Position numbers and translations under genes: made by a program. From positions 682,001 through 746,000 of the forward strand of contig SNVD02013892.1 of the NCBI GenBank assembly GCA_013180625.2: DNA of 64,000 nucleotides. Direction: 5' to 3'. Shown here in pieces: positions 11,434 to 23,564 of this stretch. Below the pieces are notes generated by a model. The model was not told where the DNA came from. It worked only from the letters and a program-made list of their open reading frames with translations, and ran no database searches. The stretch comes from Boswellia sacra. Lineage: Eukaryota > Streptophyta > Magnoliopsida > Sapindales > Burseraceae. Each line of letters starts with the position of its first letter. The stretch's first letter is position 1.

Positions 11434-12624
11434 TGCTTATTGTGAAGATACATGTCTCCGGCACGACCATGTTTGTCTATTTGCAGTTTGTCTATCTCTT
11501 TCAATGTTTTACGATGTTGTTGTATAAACTTAAGGATTGGTAATTTAATTCCTTCCACTGCAATGTAATAAAACATACACAACAAAATTTGTTTTAATTC
11601 AAATAATTGCCACTCAAAATGGACATAGATAATACAAATACAAAGAAGTGGCAGCATGGCACTTACATGACCCCCCCACCAAATTCATACACATTTTTAT
11701 GTATCTAGCATCAATACCTATCTTTTAATTAATTTTGTACCGTTGCGAGTAATGAGTTGCTAGATTTCGGCCTGGATATAGTGACGGCCTAGGCCATGGC
11801 ACTAGCTCAGCTGAAGACAGGATCATCTACAGGGGCATAAGATGGGAGAGCCGAGAGCTGCCTCATATACCCCTATAGGTATGGCTGGTTGTAGTGTAGT
11901 GGTGAAGTCAGCTTCATTAGCCATCAATCGGGTTAAGCCATTCAGGGCTCGATCAAGCAACATGATGTTTTTCGCCGAATTGATAATGATTTGACGTTCA
12001 CGTTGTTGTTCAATTGGAGCCTTGACATCCATTTGTTCAAGTCGGCGCATGATATATACGCATGGCTCGAAAGTGTCAAAAGCAAATCCTAGGCCTCACA
12101 GCTTGACCTCTCAGAAACTTGAAATATATACTTCGTGAAATTTGTTTCCAGATATTAGATGCCCCTACCAAAACTCACCCCACCCAACCGCTAGGGCGGC
12201 CAATTAGTATATTTTCATACAAGTAGACGAATGTAAAACAGCGTCAAAATTCATCTCTTTGCAATAAGAAAACCATCAGCTGAAATTATTCACATCAACC
12301 TCAAGCAGCTTTTTCTTACAATTTTATTAAGGGCAAAATGACGAACTGATGGCTTCGTATTGTTTTTTCCATCAAGATACAAGTAAACAATGCATGAAAC
12401 ATGAGCGTAACAGTGTAAGGGAAACCATATCTCATTCATTACTGAAGATTCTTGCAGTAATGCTAATACAAACTAATAAGAAGAAATTTGGAGCTTAAAC
12501 AGTATCAGATTATATTATGCAAACAATTGGTCTGCCTTTGCATTTCAAACTATTAATTTTATGATACTAGGGAAATCATCCCATTTGATTGTGGGTAATA
12601 ATCTCTACTTTTCTACCATCACAG
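11434..12624. other. Spacer between two convergent genes
   Basis: Contains the 3' flank of the plus-strand RLP and the 3' UTR of the minus-strand kinase gene. In the middle (11740-12060) the base composition is more gene-like and a 75-codon minus-strand frame (12050-11823) is open, but I do not recognise it and see no flanking exons. Nothing else is identified. Confidence 0.4.
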
Positions 12625-15600
12625 TCAATCATCGGTACCAAAGTAACGATCACCGAACTCACCCATACCAGGTATGACACGGAATTCTTCATTCAATGCA
12701 ACATCAATTTCGGAAGTGACAATTTTCAATGATGGAAACCTTTTACAAACACAATGGATTCCCTCCGGAGCCTGAGTTAAATCATAAGATCAGTGCATGA
12801 AAAATAATACATATTTAAGTATGTATGACAACTAGCAATAACAATACTCACAGATATTAGATTCAGGAATATAATGTGGGATTCTGGAACTCCCTTCTGT
12901 ATGAGTAGTTCAATAGCTTGATTAGCAGAGTTCCCTGCAAGGATAACCATCAGGGTTGGTTTTCAATCATCAGAATGCAGGAATAGTGTCAATCATGCAA
13001 TGTTGCTCACTTGTTAAAATCAGTCAGCACATCGCTTTACCAGAAAAATCAATAGATTACTTCAAACTCCCACTCGTACTTTAGATCCAGAAAAATTTAG
13101 ATTTCAATAATCAGCAGAATCAATAGCTTGTTGCCTAATCATCTTTTATTGAATTATCCTATTTCACTATGATAGATTCCAAGAAGCACAAGCTTGAATT
13201 GATAATACAATAATGTTTTTGCAAAGAAAAAGGCAGCTATATTCTGGTCTTCTGAAATAAAAAAGATTAGTCCCTCCAGTTATTTTCAAGATATTTTTAT
13301 TTTGTTACCATCTGGAAAGAAAAAAAAAAACCTCTGTTGTATTTCCTTGTTCTCTCTATAGACTACTTTCTTTAGGAGATGGACCTTTTAACAAAAGAAG
13401 AAAACTTAGAAAATAAACTAAGGAAACAATGATGGAACCTAAAGGAATAAGAAAGGTTACCAGTGGCAAGAACAGGGTCTAGAAGCAGGACATGCCGTTC
13501 CGAAATATCCTTGGGAAGCTTCTCATATATAAGCTGATTATTTTGGACACACAAAATTCATAATCAACATTATTTTTATATTACCCAATTGTAATGAAGA
13601 AGGCAATTTCCCTAGCTCCATCTAGTATTTTCTTGTATAAAATAAAAGTATGTTATTTTTACCTGTTTGCCATTGTCTCCATCACGGTGAATGAGAATTT
13701 TTCCAATTTTAATTCCTTTGCAACATGCACGCAAAGCATTTTCCATGCTTTCACCACTGTAAAATAACAAGAAGAAAGTGAATGTATCAAGATAAAGCAA
13801 GTCACAAAAATGTAACACAGCAGGAAGCTCCCCCTATTAAGGCCCGTGCCAAGCTTCCAGAATCACATGCTGAAGTTCAGAATCTGAGGCTCATCATAGC
13901 CATACAGTACTAGATGAAAATTGACACCAGAACTCACAATTCAAGTATATTCCGTACAAATAGAACTAACTGAATAAAAAACTCAGCACTCACCTTCGAA
14001 CAATGGAGACTCCACACAGTTTCTTGCAAAAATCAACTCCGGTGTACACTGATGCTGAAATAGAATAAAAGACAATTTCCAAAATGTTATGAAATGTGCA
14101 CACACAAATGGCAAGAGTTAAAGAGATGTGTGAGAGGTTGTATAATGAATCTTTCATGATATCTAACAAAACTTCAATCAAAGATTGAAGGATGACAACA
14201 TAATTAACGAGGTTTAATAACTTAAGATGTGAATCAATAGAGACAATGTTGAGTGAAGTGTAGGGAAAGTTGAATGAAGGGACAGAGGACAAGAGGGGAG
14301 GAGGGAGAGACTTAAAGGCTTAAAAATGAACCAAACACTTTCAACCCAATAGTAGAGAAACACATTCACGAAGATCACGCATACCTGCAGATTGGAGAGT
14401 AAGGGGAAAGAAAGCTCTAAAGGTTAAAATTCAACTCAAGCACTCTCAAGCAAATAGTAGAGACATGCAAACTCACAAAGTTGAAAATTTTTTCTGGAAT
14501 GGGGAAGGAAAGCATTACTTGTTATATCCTTAGTACTTTCCCTCTTATATTTAGAATCTCCCATTATAATAAAAATAAAAAGGAGGATGATAGCTCTCTG
14601 ATCACCTCACACACCTCCTTGAATGGATAGCTAGTTTGGATGTATTGATTGTGAATTATGCTGGAATTTATGCTATGGAAATTCTGTGAGTAGAAAAAAG
14701 ATTTGATGATAGATTGATAGGAGGCAGGATATTCGAGAGTCCTGCCTAATCTCTCCTTAGAGATAGAATCTCTACAAAACTTTCATTCACAATTTTCATA
14801 CTCTCTTCCTCTCTCGGCCCTCCCTTATATCCTCTAACTAACTAGCACAACTCCCTAAAAAAATAACTAACTCTACTGCCCAGCTCCAGCTCATAACAGA
14901 AAAATAACAGAAAAATAAACATTTCTTCCAATTCTACCCTCCTCTCTCTTTATTCAGATGGCGTCTAACATACGTAAACCTGACTGGAGGTCTATCAATA
15001 CCCTCTGCCCAAGCATTCACCTTGTCCTCAAGGTGAAACTCTGGAAACTGCTGCTTAAGCAAGTTAAACTGTTCCCAAGTGGCTTCAAATTCCGCAAGAC
15101 CTTTCCACTTGACAATTACTTCCGTAACTACCCCAGATTCCTCTGTCCTTTGGCGTACATCCAGCACCTTCTCTGGTTCAGCGACTAACTCCATGGTAGA
15201 GCTAATCTGAGAAGGAAGCAAAGGTGAGGCTGGAGTGTTTCCTATCAGTTTTTTTAGTTGGGACACATGAAAGACTGGATGCACAGCTGAACCAGCCGGC
15301 AATTTTAATCTGTAAGCCACTTGTCCAACCTTGTCTTCTACTGGAAAAGGGCCATAATATCTAGGGCTCAACTTCTCATTTCTCTTGCGAGCCAGAGATT
15401 GCTGTCTATATGGCTGAAGTCGGAGATAGACCAGATCTCTTATTTGAAATTGTACCTCGCGACGTTTCTTATCTGCTATCAGTTTCATTTTGTCTTGGGC
15501 TGTCAGCAAATTCTGTTTTAGTTCATCAATTATAGCATCCCTTTCCTGAAGTAATTGATCAACCATTGAAACATTCGTAGAGTGCTGTCCATAACGAACC

Positions 15601-18600
15601 AGTGGGGGGGGGTTCTCGTCCATACAGAATCTTGAAAGGTGAGGTCTTGGCTGAAGCGTGGTAAGTGGTGTTGTACCAGTACTTCGCCCAAGAAAGCCAT
15701 TGTGCCCACTGTTTGGGTTTGCCACCAATAAAACACCGCAAATAGGCTTCAAGACAGCGGTTTACCACCTCCAATTGGCCATCGGTTTGCGGGTGGTAGG
15801 CTGTACTACGTTTCAATTGAGTACCCTGCATTTTGAATAATTCAGTCCAAAATAGACTGAGGAAAATACGGTCCCTATCAGTGATGATGGAGCGTGGAAT
15901 ACCATGGAGTCTAACCACTTCCTTAACAAAAACTGCTGCCACCACTTAAGCATTAAAAGGATGTTTAAGGGGCAGAAAATGAGCGTACTTACTCAACTTG
16001 TCAACCACTACCAAAATAGCATCATACCCTTCCGATCTAGGCAACCCTTCAATGAAATCCATAGAAATATCTTCCCAAACTTGACTGGGAATAGGTAGAG
16101 GCTGAAGTAATCCGGCTGGTGACAGCGCCAAGTACTTGTTTTGCTGGCAAATGGTACAAGATTCTACATAGACCTTAATTTCCTTCTTCATTCCAGGCCA
16201 GAAAAATTCATTAGAAATTCATTGAGTGGTCCTAAGCAATCCGGAGTGACCTCCAATAGGACTGTCATGGAATTCTTTCAACAGCTTAGGAATTAGCTTA
16301 GACTTCCTGGTCAGTACTATTCTGCCCTTATATAAAAGCTTCCCTTGAACCATCGCATATCCCTCTGGATTAGCTTTTCCTGCTGTAATGTCATCTTTCA
16401 GCTTCTTCATCTCAACATCATCTTCTAATTCCTTTCCCACCAGGTCATAATCAAAAGAAGGAGAAATAGATAGAGCTGTGAATTCCGGATGTCTAGATAA
16501 GGCATCTGCTGCCCTGTTCTCTAAACCCGGTTTGTATTGAATTTCAAAGTCAAACCCCATTAATTTGGCTAACCATTTCTGATGCTCCCCACTTATCAAC
16601 CTCTGCTCCAGGAGATATTTCAGGCTTTTCTGGTCAGTTCTAACCACAAATTTCCTGCCAAGAAGGTAAGGTCGCCATTTCTTAACCGCCATGACTATGG
16701 CAATCAACTCCATCTCATAAACTGACTTTAACCTTTGGGTTTGAGGAAGCATATGGCTGTAATAAGCCACTGGTCTGCTTCCCTGCATTAACACAGCACC
16801 AATTCCCATACCAGAAGCATCAGTATCAATAATGAAGGGTTGGGAGAAATCGGGTAATGCCAAAACTGGTACTGTAGTCATGGCTGTTTTTAATCTATTA
16901 AAGGCTTCAATAGCTTTATCATCCCATTTGAAAGCATCCTTCTTAAGCTGTTCAGTTAGAGGAGAGGCCAACATACCATAACCAGCCACAAATTTTCTGT
17001 AGTATCCTGTCAGTCCAAGAAATCCTCTTAATTCCTTCAGATTCTTTGGAACAGGCCACTGCATTATTGCTGCAATCTTAGAACTGTCCACAGCCACTCC
17101 CTCAGCAGAAATTATGTGCCCCAAATACTCTAAGCTGTCTTGAGCAAATAGACACTTCTTCTTATTAGCATACAGTTGCTGATCCAGGAGTGTTTTCAGC
17201 ACAATTGTTAGATGCTGTAAATGTTCTTCCACACTCCTACTATACACTAATATATCATCAAAGAAGACGAGAACAAATCGCCTCAAATGTTTTCTAAATA
17301 TTTCATTCATCAACGCCTGAAAAGTTGAGGGGGCATTTGTGAGGCCGAAAGGCATTACCAGGAATTCATAGTGCCCATCATGAGTCCGGAAAGCAGTTTT
17401 GTGTACATCCTCAGACCTGACCCGTATTTGATGGTAACCTGATTTGAGATCCAATTTGGAGAAAATACAAGCGCCATGTAATTCATCCAAGAGTTCATCA
17501 ATTACCGGAATTAGGTACTTGTTTGGAATTGTGGCCTGATTTAGAGCTCGATAATCTACACAAAACCGCCAACTACCATCTTTCTTCTTCACCAATAAGA
17601 CTGGATTGGAAAAAAGGCTACTACTTTCCCTAATTATACCAGCAGCCAGCATCTCACAGACCAGCCTCTCAATCTCTTCTTTTTGAATTTGCGGGTACCG
17701 ATAGGGTTGTACATTAATGGGTTTGCCTTCATCCCTAAGAGTTATAGCATGTTCTCTACCCCTTACAGGAGGTAATCCTGGTGGCATCATGAACACTTCT
17801 TGGAACTCTAGGAGGATATCTTCCACTGTCTGAGGCATTGTCCCCAGAGTGGAATTCGGTACCAAAGAAAGGGTGCTTAATTCTAACAAAACTCCCTGTC
17901 CACCTGCCTGCACTGCCTTCATAAGACTCTTTAATTTCACTTGGGTCCTGCAGAGACTAGGATCCCCCCGGAGTATTACTGCAGCTCCATTTACTCTGAA
18001 TTCCATGGTCAACTCCTTGCAATTGAATTTAATTTCTCCTAAGGTTTGAAGCCACATCATTCCCAGTACCATATCCGATCCCCCCAATTCCAGAGGAAGG
18101 AATTCCTCTCTCACCTCCACCCCCTGTATAGACAGAATCACCCCTTTACACACACCAGCCCCCTTTACTGGATCACCAATGCCTAGCAATACCCCATACT
18201 TCTCTGTATTATCTACCAGTAAACCCAATTTCTTAACCAAAGCTTGTAAAATAAAATTGTGAGTAGCTCCAGGATCGATAAGGACAATTACCTCTTCACC
18301 TCCGATCATTCCTTGTAGTTTAATGGTTTTGGGAGAAGTCAATCCAACCACCGAATTCATAGAGAGTTCCACCACTCCCTGGTCACCCACAACTTTCTCA
18401 TTGTCTTCCCTTTCATGGCTGTCCTCCCTGTCTGGCGGAATTTCCTCCTCATCCTGAACCACCAGAACCTGAAATTCTCTAAATTTGCATCTGTGACCGG
18501 GTGAGAATTTCTCATCACACCTATAACAGAGTCCCTTTTCTCTTTTCTTCTGCAGTTCTGTATCTGTTAATCTTCTTAAATTACGCTCCTGGCTGGAATT

Positions 18601-21600
18601 TGCATAGTTTCGAACAGTAGGGATCATTGGGTTTGCAGGGCCTTGAGTTTTTATGTATTGAACTGGGTTCAATGTTCCTCCTCGTTCAGAATTGGAATTA
18701 TTTCCAGATTTACTGTGTTTCAGGGCTAAATTCCTGTCTTCAACCCTTTGGGCCACTTCCATTATTCGGCCCAGCCCACTTGGTTGCAGAAGCCTTACCT
18801 CAGCCCTCACCTCTGGCTTCAACCCGTTGATAAATGTCCCTTCCAGTATCTCCTCCGGTGTGTTTTGGAGCGACGCCGCCATCGCCTCAAACTGCCGACG
18901 AAACTCCCTCACCGATCCCACCTGCTTCAGTGCTAAGAACTGTTCAAAATTGGTGCCCTCCTGCGTCGATCGGAATCGGTTCAATAGGAGCGCTTTCATT
19001 TCCAGCCAACTGTGAATCGGTTCAGAGAGAAGTAACGTTCAGCTCTGAAAGCCCATCCGTCCGGGTCGCGGCCATCGAACACCGGCATCTCCAGCCGTCG
19101 GGGCCATACCTCACTTCGTCGATCAAGGATCCGATGGCCTTCACCCCCCTCGCGTCCACCGTGGGTGCTTCTGTTCAAGTTGTCGTGAGTATGGGTGGCG
19201 GCGTTTGACGACTCCCCTGTTCTCGGCACGCCACGATCCAACTTCTCCAGAAGCATAGCCAGACTCTTCTCCAGGGTCGGAAGCCTTTGAAGGTCCGATT
19301 TGATTGAATCCATCTCCCTCTTAAGCTCCTCCTGCACCAACTCTATTTTTTCTTCTACCGAATCCAGCCTCAACGTGGCTGTGCTTTTTCCGGCCATTCC
19401 AGGTGCCGTTTTCTACCTCGCTCTGATACCAGAATGATAGCTCTCTGATCACCTCACACACCTCCTTGAATGGATAGCTAGTTTGGATGTATTGATTGTG
19501 AATTATGCTGGAATTTATGCTATGGAAATTCTGTGAGTAGAAAAAAGATTTGATGATAGATTGATAGGAGGCAGGATATTCGAGAGTCCTGCCTAATCTC
19601 TCCCTAGAGATAGAATCTCTACAAAACTTTCATTCACAATTTTCATACCCTCTTCCTCTCTCGGCCCTCCCTTATATCCTCTAACTAATTAGCACAACTC
19701 CCTAAAAAAATAACTAACTCTACTGCCCAGCTCCAGCTCATAACAGAAAAATAACAGAAAAATAAACATTTCTTCCAATTCTACCCTCCTCTCTCTTTAT
19801 TCAGATGGCGTCTAACATACGTAAACCTGACTGGAGGTCTATCAGAGGAAGAACAGGACATTAGAGGTATAAGTACTTGATTAGAAATTCAGAAGAACAG
19901 GAGGTAAATAATAAGCATACAGAAGAAATGAAGCTCAACCTCACTATTCATTGCTCATTATGTACCTGTTGGCGTGACTACTTGCTTTTCAGTAAATGGC
20001 AAATGGCCAAGCCCATGCTCTACAACCTAAAAGTCAAAATCAAAAGAACAGCTCATATTTTCATCATATGAAACTTTTTCAGGTATCAAGGCGCAAAAAA
20101 AAAAAAAAAGAGAGGAACTGAAACTACAAAATGTCAGCTAGGCAGTGAGAAAAAAATTACCAGTCGAATAAGTCGATCTGAGTAAAACACAAAATCATGC
20201 TTTGATATATCTCGGTCGCGTATCAGTGTATGCATACCTCTTATCTGAAAAATAAAAGAAAATAAAAGGTCTCTGACATGAGAATAACCTAAAGAGATAT
20301 CAAGCAAAAATCATTAGAGGATATAAATATCATATCAGATTGTGAATGTAGAGAGCTACTTTAAGGACAGAATTGTGATCATGATGTCACAGTGGAAATG
20401 CCTCTCTTTTACAAAGGCATATAATGCCATGTTTATGTTTTCCTACAAAATAAACCCAATAACATAATTAAAACAAAAGTAAAATTACAAACAAAGAAGA
20501 AATACCTGGAATGTTGACTGAATCACATAGACATTGGGATATATTTTGCAAAGGTCATGTTGACCAAGCTTTGTGTGGATATGTTGCACAATCAAATCAA
20601 TGGCAACATGATTATCACCTCCTCGGGGTATGATCACATCAGCATACTTTTTTGATGGCAAAACAAAATCATCGAAGGCAGGTTTCACAAACTTGGCATA
20701 CTGCAACAACATTGTAAAAAATATTGCAGAGTATATTATAGATCAAAAGACCACCAGAAGCTTAAACTATTAAAACAAGAGAAGCAAGCACATAACTTCC
20801 CACAATAGCAACATCAAAAATCTCTGTGCAAATTAGAACCCTCCGTGAGATACACAGACAGTGTTTTTTCTATTTTGTTGTGCAATGGACCATGTGTCAC
20901 AGGGTCAGCTACCCGGGTGGCACAGCGGGAGGTTTTTCTACTTTCACGCAACTCCTTAGCAGCTTTCAGAAAAACAATATAATTATCCAAAACAACAATT
21001 TAAGAACTCATTTAGATGCTTAGAGCCCTCCTTTGTAACTATATCTGCCTATAAGGTCAAGCAGAATGACGAAAAGAAGGGAGGAGGAAGTTATTTCACT
21101 AAAGCTGTCTCTTCAAAATTGATTTCTTTAAGGTCTTTTTACTCAAGCAATAACACGAGGCCTCTGCTTTCAAGTTCCATCTAATAGAATCACCAAACTT
21201 CCCAATTAAACTGCACTATGTTATGAAGTATTCAAATCAAAGATATCAAATAAAATGCCTTGCCTGTTCAAGAACAGAGTTTACGTCCCTACCCCTCTCA
21301 ACTGTGTCACGTCTTATTCTACGAGCAAGCCTCACATCAGCATCTACAACCAATAAATATCAATTTCAATTTAAGATGGTCGAACAACAGAACAACTGGG
21401 CAAGCAAATATCGGCAGAGAGAAATGCAACAAAAAAACATTGTGACCTGCACTTCTCTTGTTGGACTGTCAAAAGGAAACTCTCCAGGGATCCAACATCC
21501 TACTCCTTCCCCCAAAAACACAAACACAACATAAATTGAGAAAAACTAATCTTTCTTAACATTAACAATTTTTAGCAAATGGGTCCAATTACCCCTCAAC

Positions 21601-23543
21601 TTCTATAATATGCACATCTATTATGTTAGCTCCATAATTTGTCAACAGTGATGGATCCATGGAATTTAAAAAAATAAAAAAAAGGATTTGAGATCTCTGA
21701 GCACAAGATAAGTTTCTCCTTCCAATATTTACTCTAAAGAGTAAATCTTTGAGTACATCCTTTTAGCATATCGAATTTGGAAAGTCACCAAAGAAACTAG
21801 GGACCAATAAATTACTGTCTCAGGCCATCCAACAGCTAAAACATAATGATTTTAATCAGGAGCAAATCGGCATTTGCAACAGCACTTAATTGGCCAATTA
21901 ACAATCAAACCTCTTTAAAGATATATAAATTTCTCGATCAGTTCCATCAACCACTGGATTTCTTCAAAATATTAATTTCTTATTTCTCTTTATTTCTATA
22001 CCTTCAATATTGCCCCAAATATAATTTTAATTGATTAGGAAAAAGAATATCCTTCAAGAACTATGTCCTAAAAAGTTTGGAACAAAAATTGAATACAAAA
22101 TTGCAGAGTACCTCAACTATATTGTAAGGCCATAAACATCTTGGTAAAAAAGACACAATGAAGATGTTAAAAAAAGAAAAAAAAATTGATGACAATGGTA
22201 TAAACAACTAAATTAAAGAAACCAAACCTGTGTCAACAAAGATCTTCATATTCATCAGGTTACGGACACGCTGATCATGGAAGACCAGAATTCCTTCTAG
22301 GATGATAACATCAGAAGCATTCACCTGATAAAATAATTAAGAAGAAATAGTTTTGGGCTCTGATATGATGATAATAAGATGACAGTACTATACTGAGTCA
22401 ACATGTCACGTAAATACCTGGCGAAAACTATCTGAACAGCGACGATGGTTCTTAAAATCATAAATTGGGACATGGTAGGATTGCCCAGATTTCAGCTTCT
22501 TAATGCAATCTAGAAGCTGCTCCGTGTCAAAAGCATCTACAAGGGGGAGTGAAATATGATCAGACACACAGCAAGTAGAAATCGTTGTTCAAAGCAAAAT
22601 GCTATCAGAAGCTTAATTACAACATGAACAGATGAAAAAATAACATAGGGAAAGCAAATTGAAGAATAAGACTCCAATTATAGATATCCATTACCAGGAT
22701 GATCAAAATTATACTCGTGAACACGTTTTGATTCTTCAGGTGTTAAACCACGATAAAATGAATCCTACAGAATATCCACATGATATAAATCAAAATTTGA
22801 AAGCTCCGAGGAAAACAGACAAAGAAAGCAAATAAAAACAAACCTGATTGACAAGCACAACACGGTGGTCATGAAGTTGCTGGATTATCATGTCACAAAC
22901 AGTGGTCTTACCCGAAGCTGTACCCCCCGAAACTCCTAGATAATCATAGTAGATAGTAGCAGGCAAATCAATAGTCAAACTAACTCATATAAGAAAAAGC
23001 GGTAGAATAACCATAAATCAACATTAAGCACAGAAATTGCAAAGCACAACAACAATGTCATGTCACAAATAGATATAGATCTCAAATTTATATTTAAAAT
23101 GCCTATGCGTATTGGATAATTAACAAATAGGAGCAAGGAATTGATGTAAACATAGACACCAAAAGGTGAAATTTGGTATGGAAAACAAAGAAAACAGTTC
23201 CAACTCTCGAAGCAGAATCAGCAAAGAAACTAACAATACTTGCTTTTGGTATGATTGATCGAAAGTTAAAAGTTACTACGAAAATCAATAAAATCAAAAA
23301 TCAGCTGGAAATTCTAAAAGTAAAAGTTTTAAAATGAAATCAAAGAGAGAGAGAGAGAGAGAGAGAGAGTGAGGCAATACCGATGACAAAAGGTTGTTTG
23401 GGAGCGTTAACATCGGAGGAAGGTGAAGATGAAGGTGAGGAAGGAGAAGCGGAAGAAGTAGGGCCGTCGATGCGTAGGCCGGAGAAGTGTGGCCCCGAAG
23501 CCTTCTCCATCACGTAGTCTATAGACGTGGTTTCTTCCGGCAT
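12625..23543 (-). CDS. UKL: Uridine kinase / uracil phosphoribosyltransferase-like protein, 472 aa
   Basis: Pyrimidine salvage: the N-terminal half phosphorylates uridine/cytidine; the C-terminal half resembles UPRT, which makes UMP from uracil and PRPP. In plant homologues the UPRT half may lack activity. Exons: 23543-23381, 22935-22844, 22764-22695, 22536-22418, 22324-22228, 21343-21264, 20700-20506, 20244-20161, 20026-19966, 14054-13994, 13756-13663, 13533-13461, 12934-12852 and 12771-12625, all in phase with stop TGA. Walker A is [12 protein letters not shown] at residues 55-66, followed by YNFDHP and [13 protein letters not shown] kinase motifs. A PRPP-binding-like [12 protein letters not shown] sits near 389-400. 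The C-terminus is [13 protein letters not shown] chose Met at 23543 (MPEE) because homologues start there; an in-frame Met seven codons upstream is possible. Intron 6 uses a GC donor, and intron 9 (5.9 kb) contains an LTR retrotransposon. Confidence 0.93.
14588..14997 (-). repeat. 3' LTR of the chromovirus
   Basis: 410 bp, TG...CA ends, nearly identical to the LTR at 19435-19844. The visible differences are single bases in CTCC[T/C]TAGAG, CATAC[T/C]CTC and AACTAA[C/T]TAG. Confidence 0.95.
14934..16191 (-). pseudogene. Chromovirus integrase and chromodomain, broken into three frames
   Basis: 16191-15946 holds the CxxC part of the zinc finger (CTICQQNK) and the first integrase core Asp (SMDFIEGLP). 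A TAA follows. 15945-15559 continues with the second core Asp region (IITDRD) and [13 protein letters not shown] frameshift then falls in a C homopolymer (G tract on the plus strand around 15602-15611). The remaining frame carries the integrase C-terminal GPY/F region ([15 protein letters not shown]) and a chromodomain ([16 protein letters not shown]), reaching to the LTR. Both stops are explained by C-to-T changes. Confidence 0.85.
16219..18999 (-). pseudogene. Chromovirus gag C-terminus, protease, reverse transcriptase and RNase H
   Basis: A 926-codon open stretch. In order: the rest of gag; a CCHC zinc knuckle ([14 protein letters not shown], near residues 158-171); aspartic protease with [11 protein letters not shown], where the usual D-S/T-G is Asp-Pro-Gly; RT with FFDDILVYS as the YxDD-type catalytic motif; RNase H from [16 protein letters not shown]; and the start of the integrase HH-CC finger. 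It stops at an in-frame TGA after HSGLLRTTQ, inside integrase. Sense-strand open length is striking for a broken element and fits a recent insertion. Confidence 0.85.
18996..19397 (-). pseudogene. Chromovirus gag, N-terminal part (frame broken)
   Basis: 133 codons. A coiled-coil-like N-terminus ([18 protein letters not shown]) is followed by a Ser/Gly/Arg-rich linker and the start of the retrotransposon gag domain ([20 protein letters not shown]). The frame ends at a TGA where it meets the next frame. The distance between ERYF and the LLLNRF block is shorter than usual in this family, so a small deletion that also shifted the frame is likely. Confidence 0.75.
19420..19431 (-). other. Primer-binding site, initiator tRNA-Met
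   Basis: TGGTATCAGAGC on the minus strand just inside the 5' LTR. It is the standard plant tRNA-iMet primer site. Confidence 0.9.
19435..19844 (-). repeat. 5' LTR of the chromovirus
   Basis: 410 bp partner of the left LTR, followed on the minus strand by four bases and then the tRNA-iMet primer-binding site at 19431-19420. Confidence 0.95.
23345..23369. repeat. (GA)n microsatellite in UKL intron 1
   Basis: About 12 GA units, 12 bp inside the intron from the exon 1 donor. Confidence 0.9.
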
Positions 23544-23564
23544 CTTCTCTCTCTGTATGTGCAC

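Larger units (their letters stand above)
14588..19844 (-). mobile_element. Ty3/gypsy chromovirus LTR retrotransposon, 5257 bp, in an intron
   Basis: Complete by structure: 410-bp LTRs at both ends (TGATAG...CTATCA), a perfect 5-bp target duplication GAGGA at 14583-14587 and 19845-19849, a primer-binding site for initiator tRNA-Met (TGGTATCAGAGC, minus strand, 19431-19420) next to the 5' LTR, and a purine tract before the 3' LTR. Gene order gag-PR-RT-RH-IN-chromodomain makes it a chromovirus. The small size and short LTRs suggest the Reina clade (inference). It lies in the same orientation as the host UKL gene. By eye the LTRs differ at only about three positions. Coding capacity is broken (see the ORF entries), so this copy is not autonomous. 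Confidence 0.95.

Noticed and set aside
15200..19208. Plus-strand frames of 60-124 codons across the chromovirus
   Set aside because: Antisense shadows of gag-pol; the 18834-19208 frame simply mirrors the Arg/Glu-rich gag.
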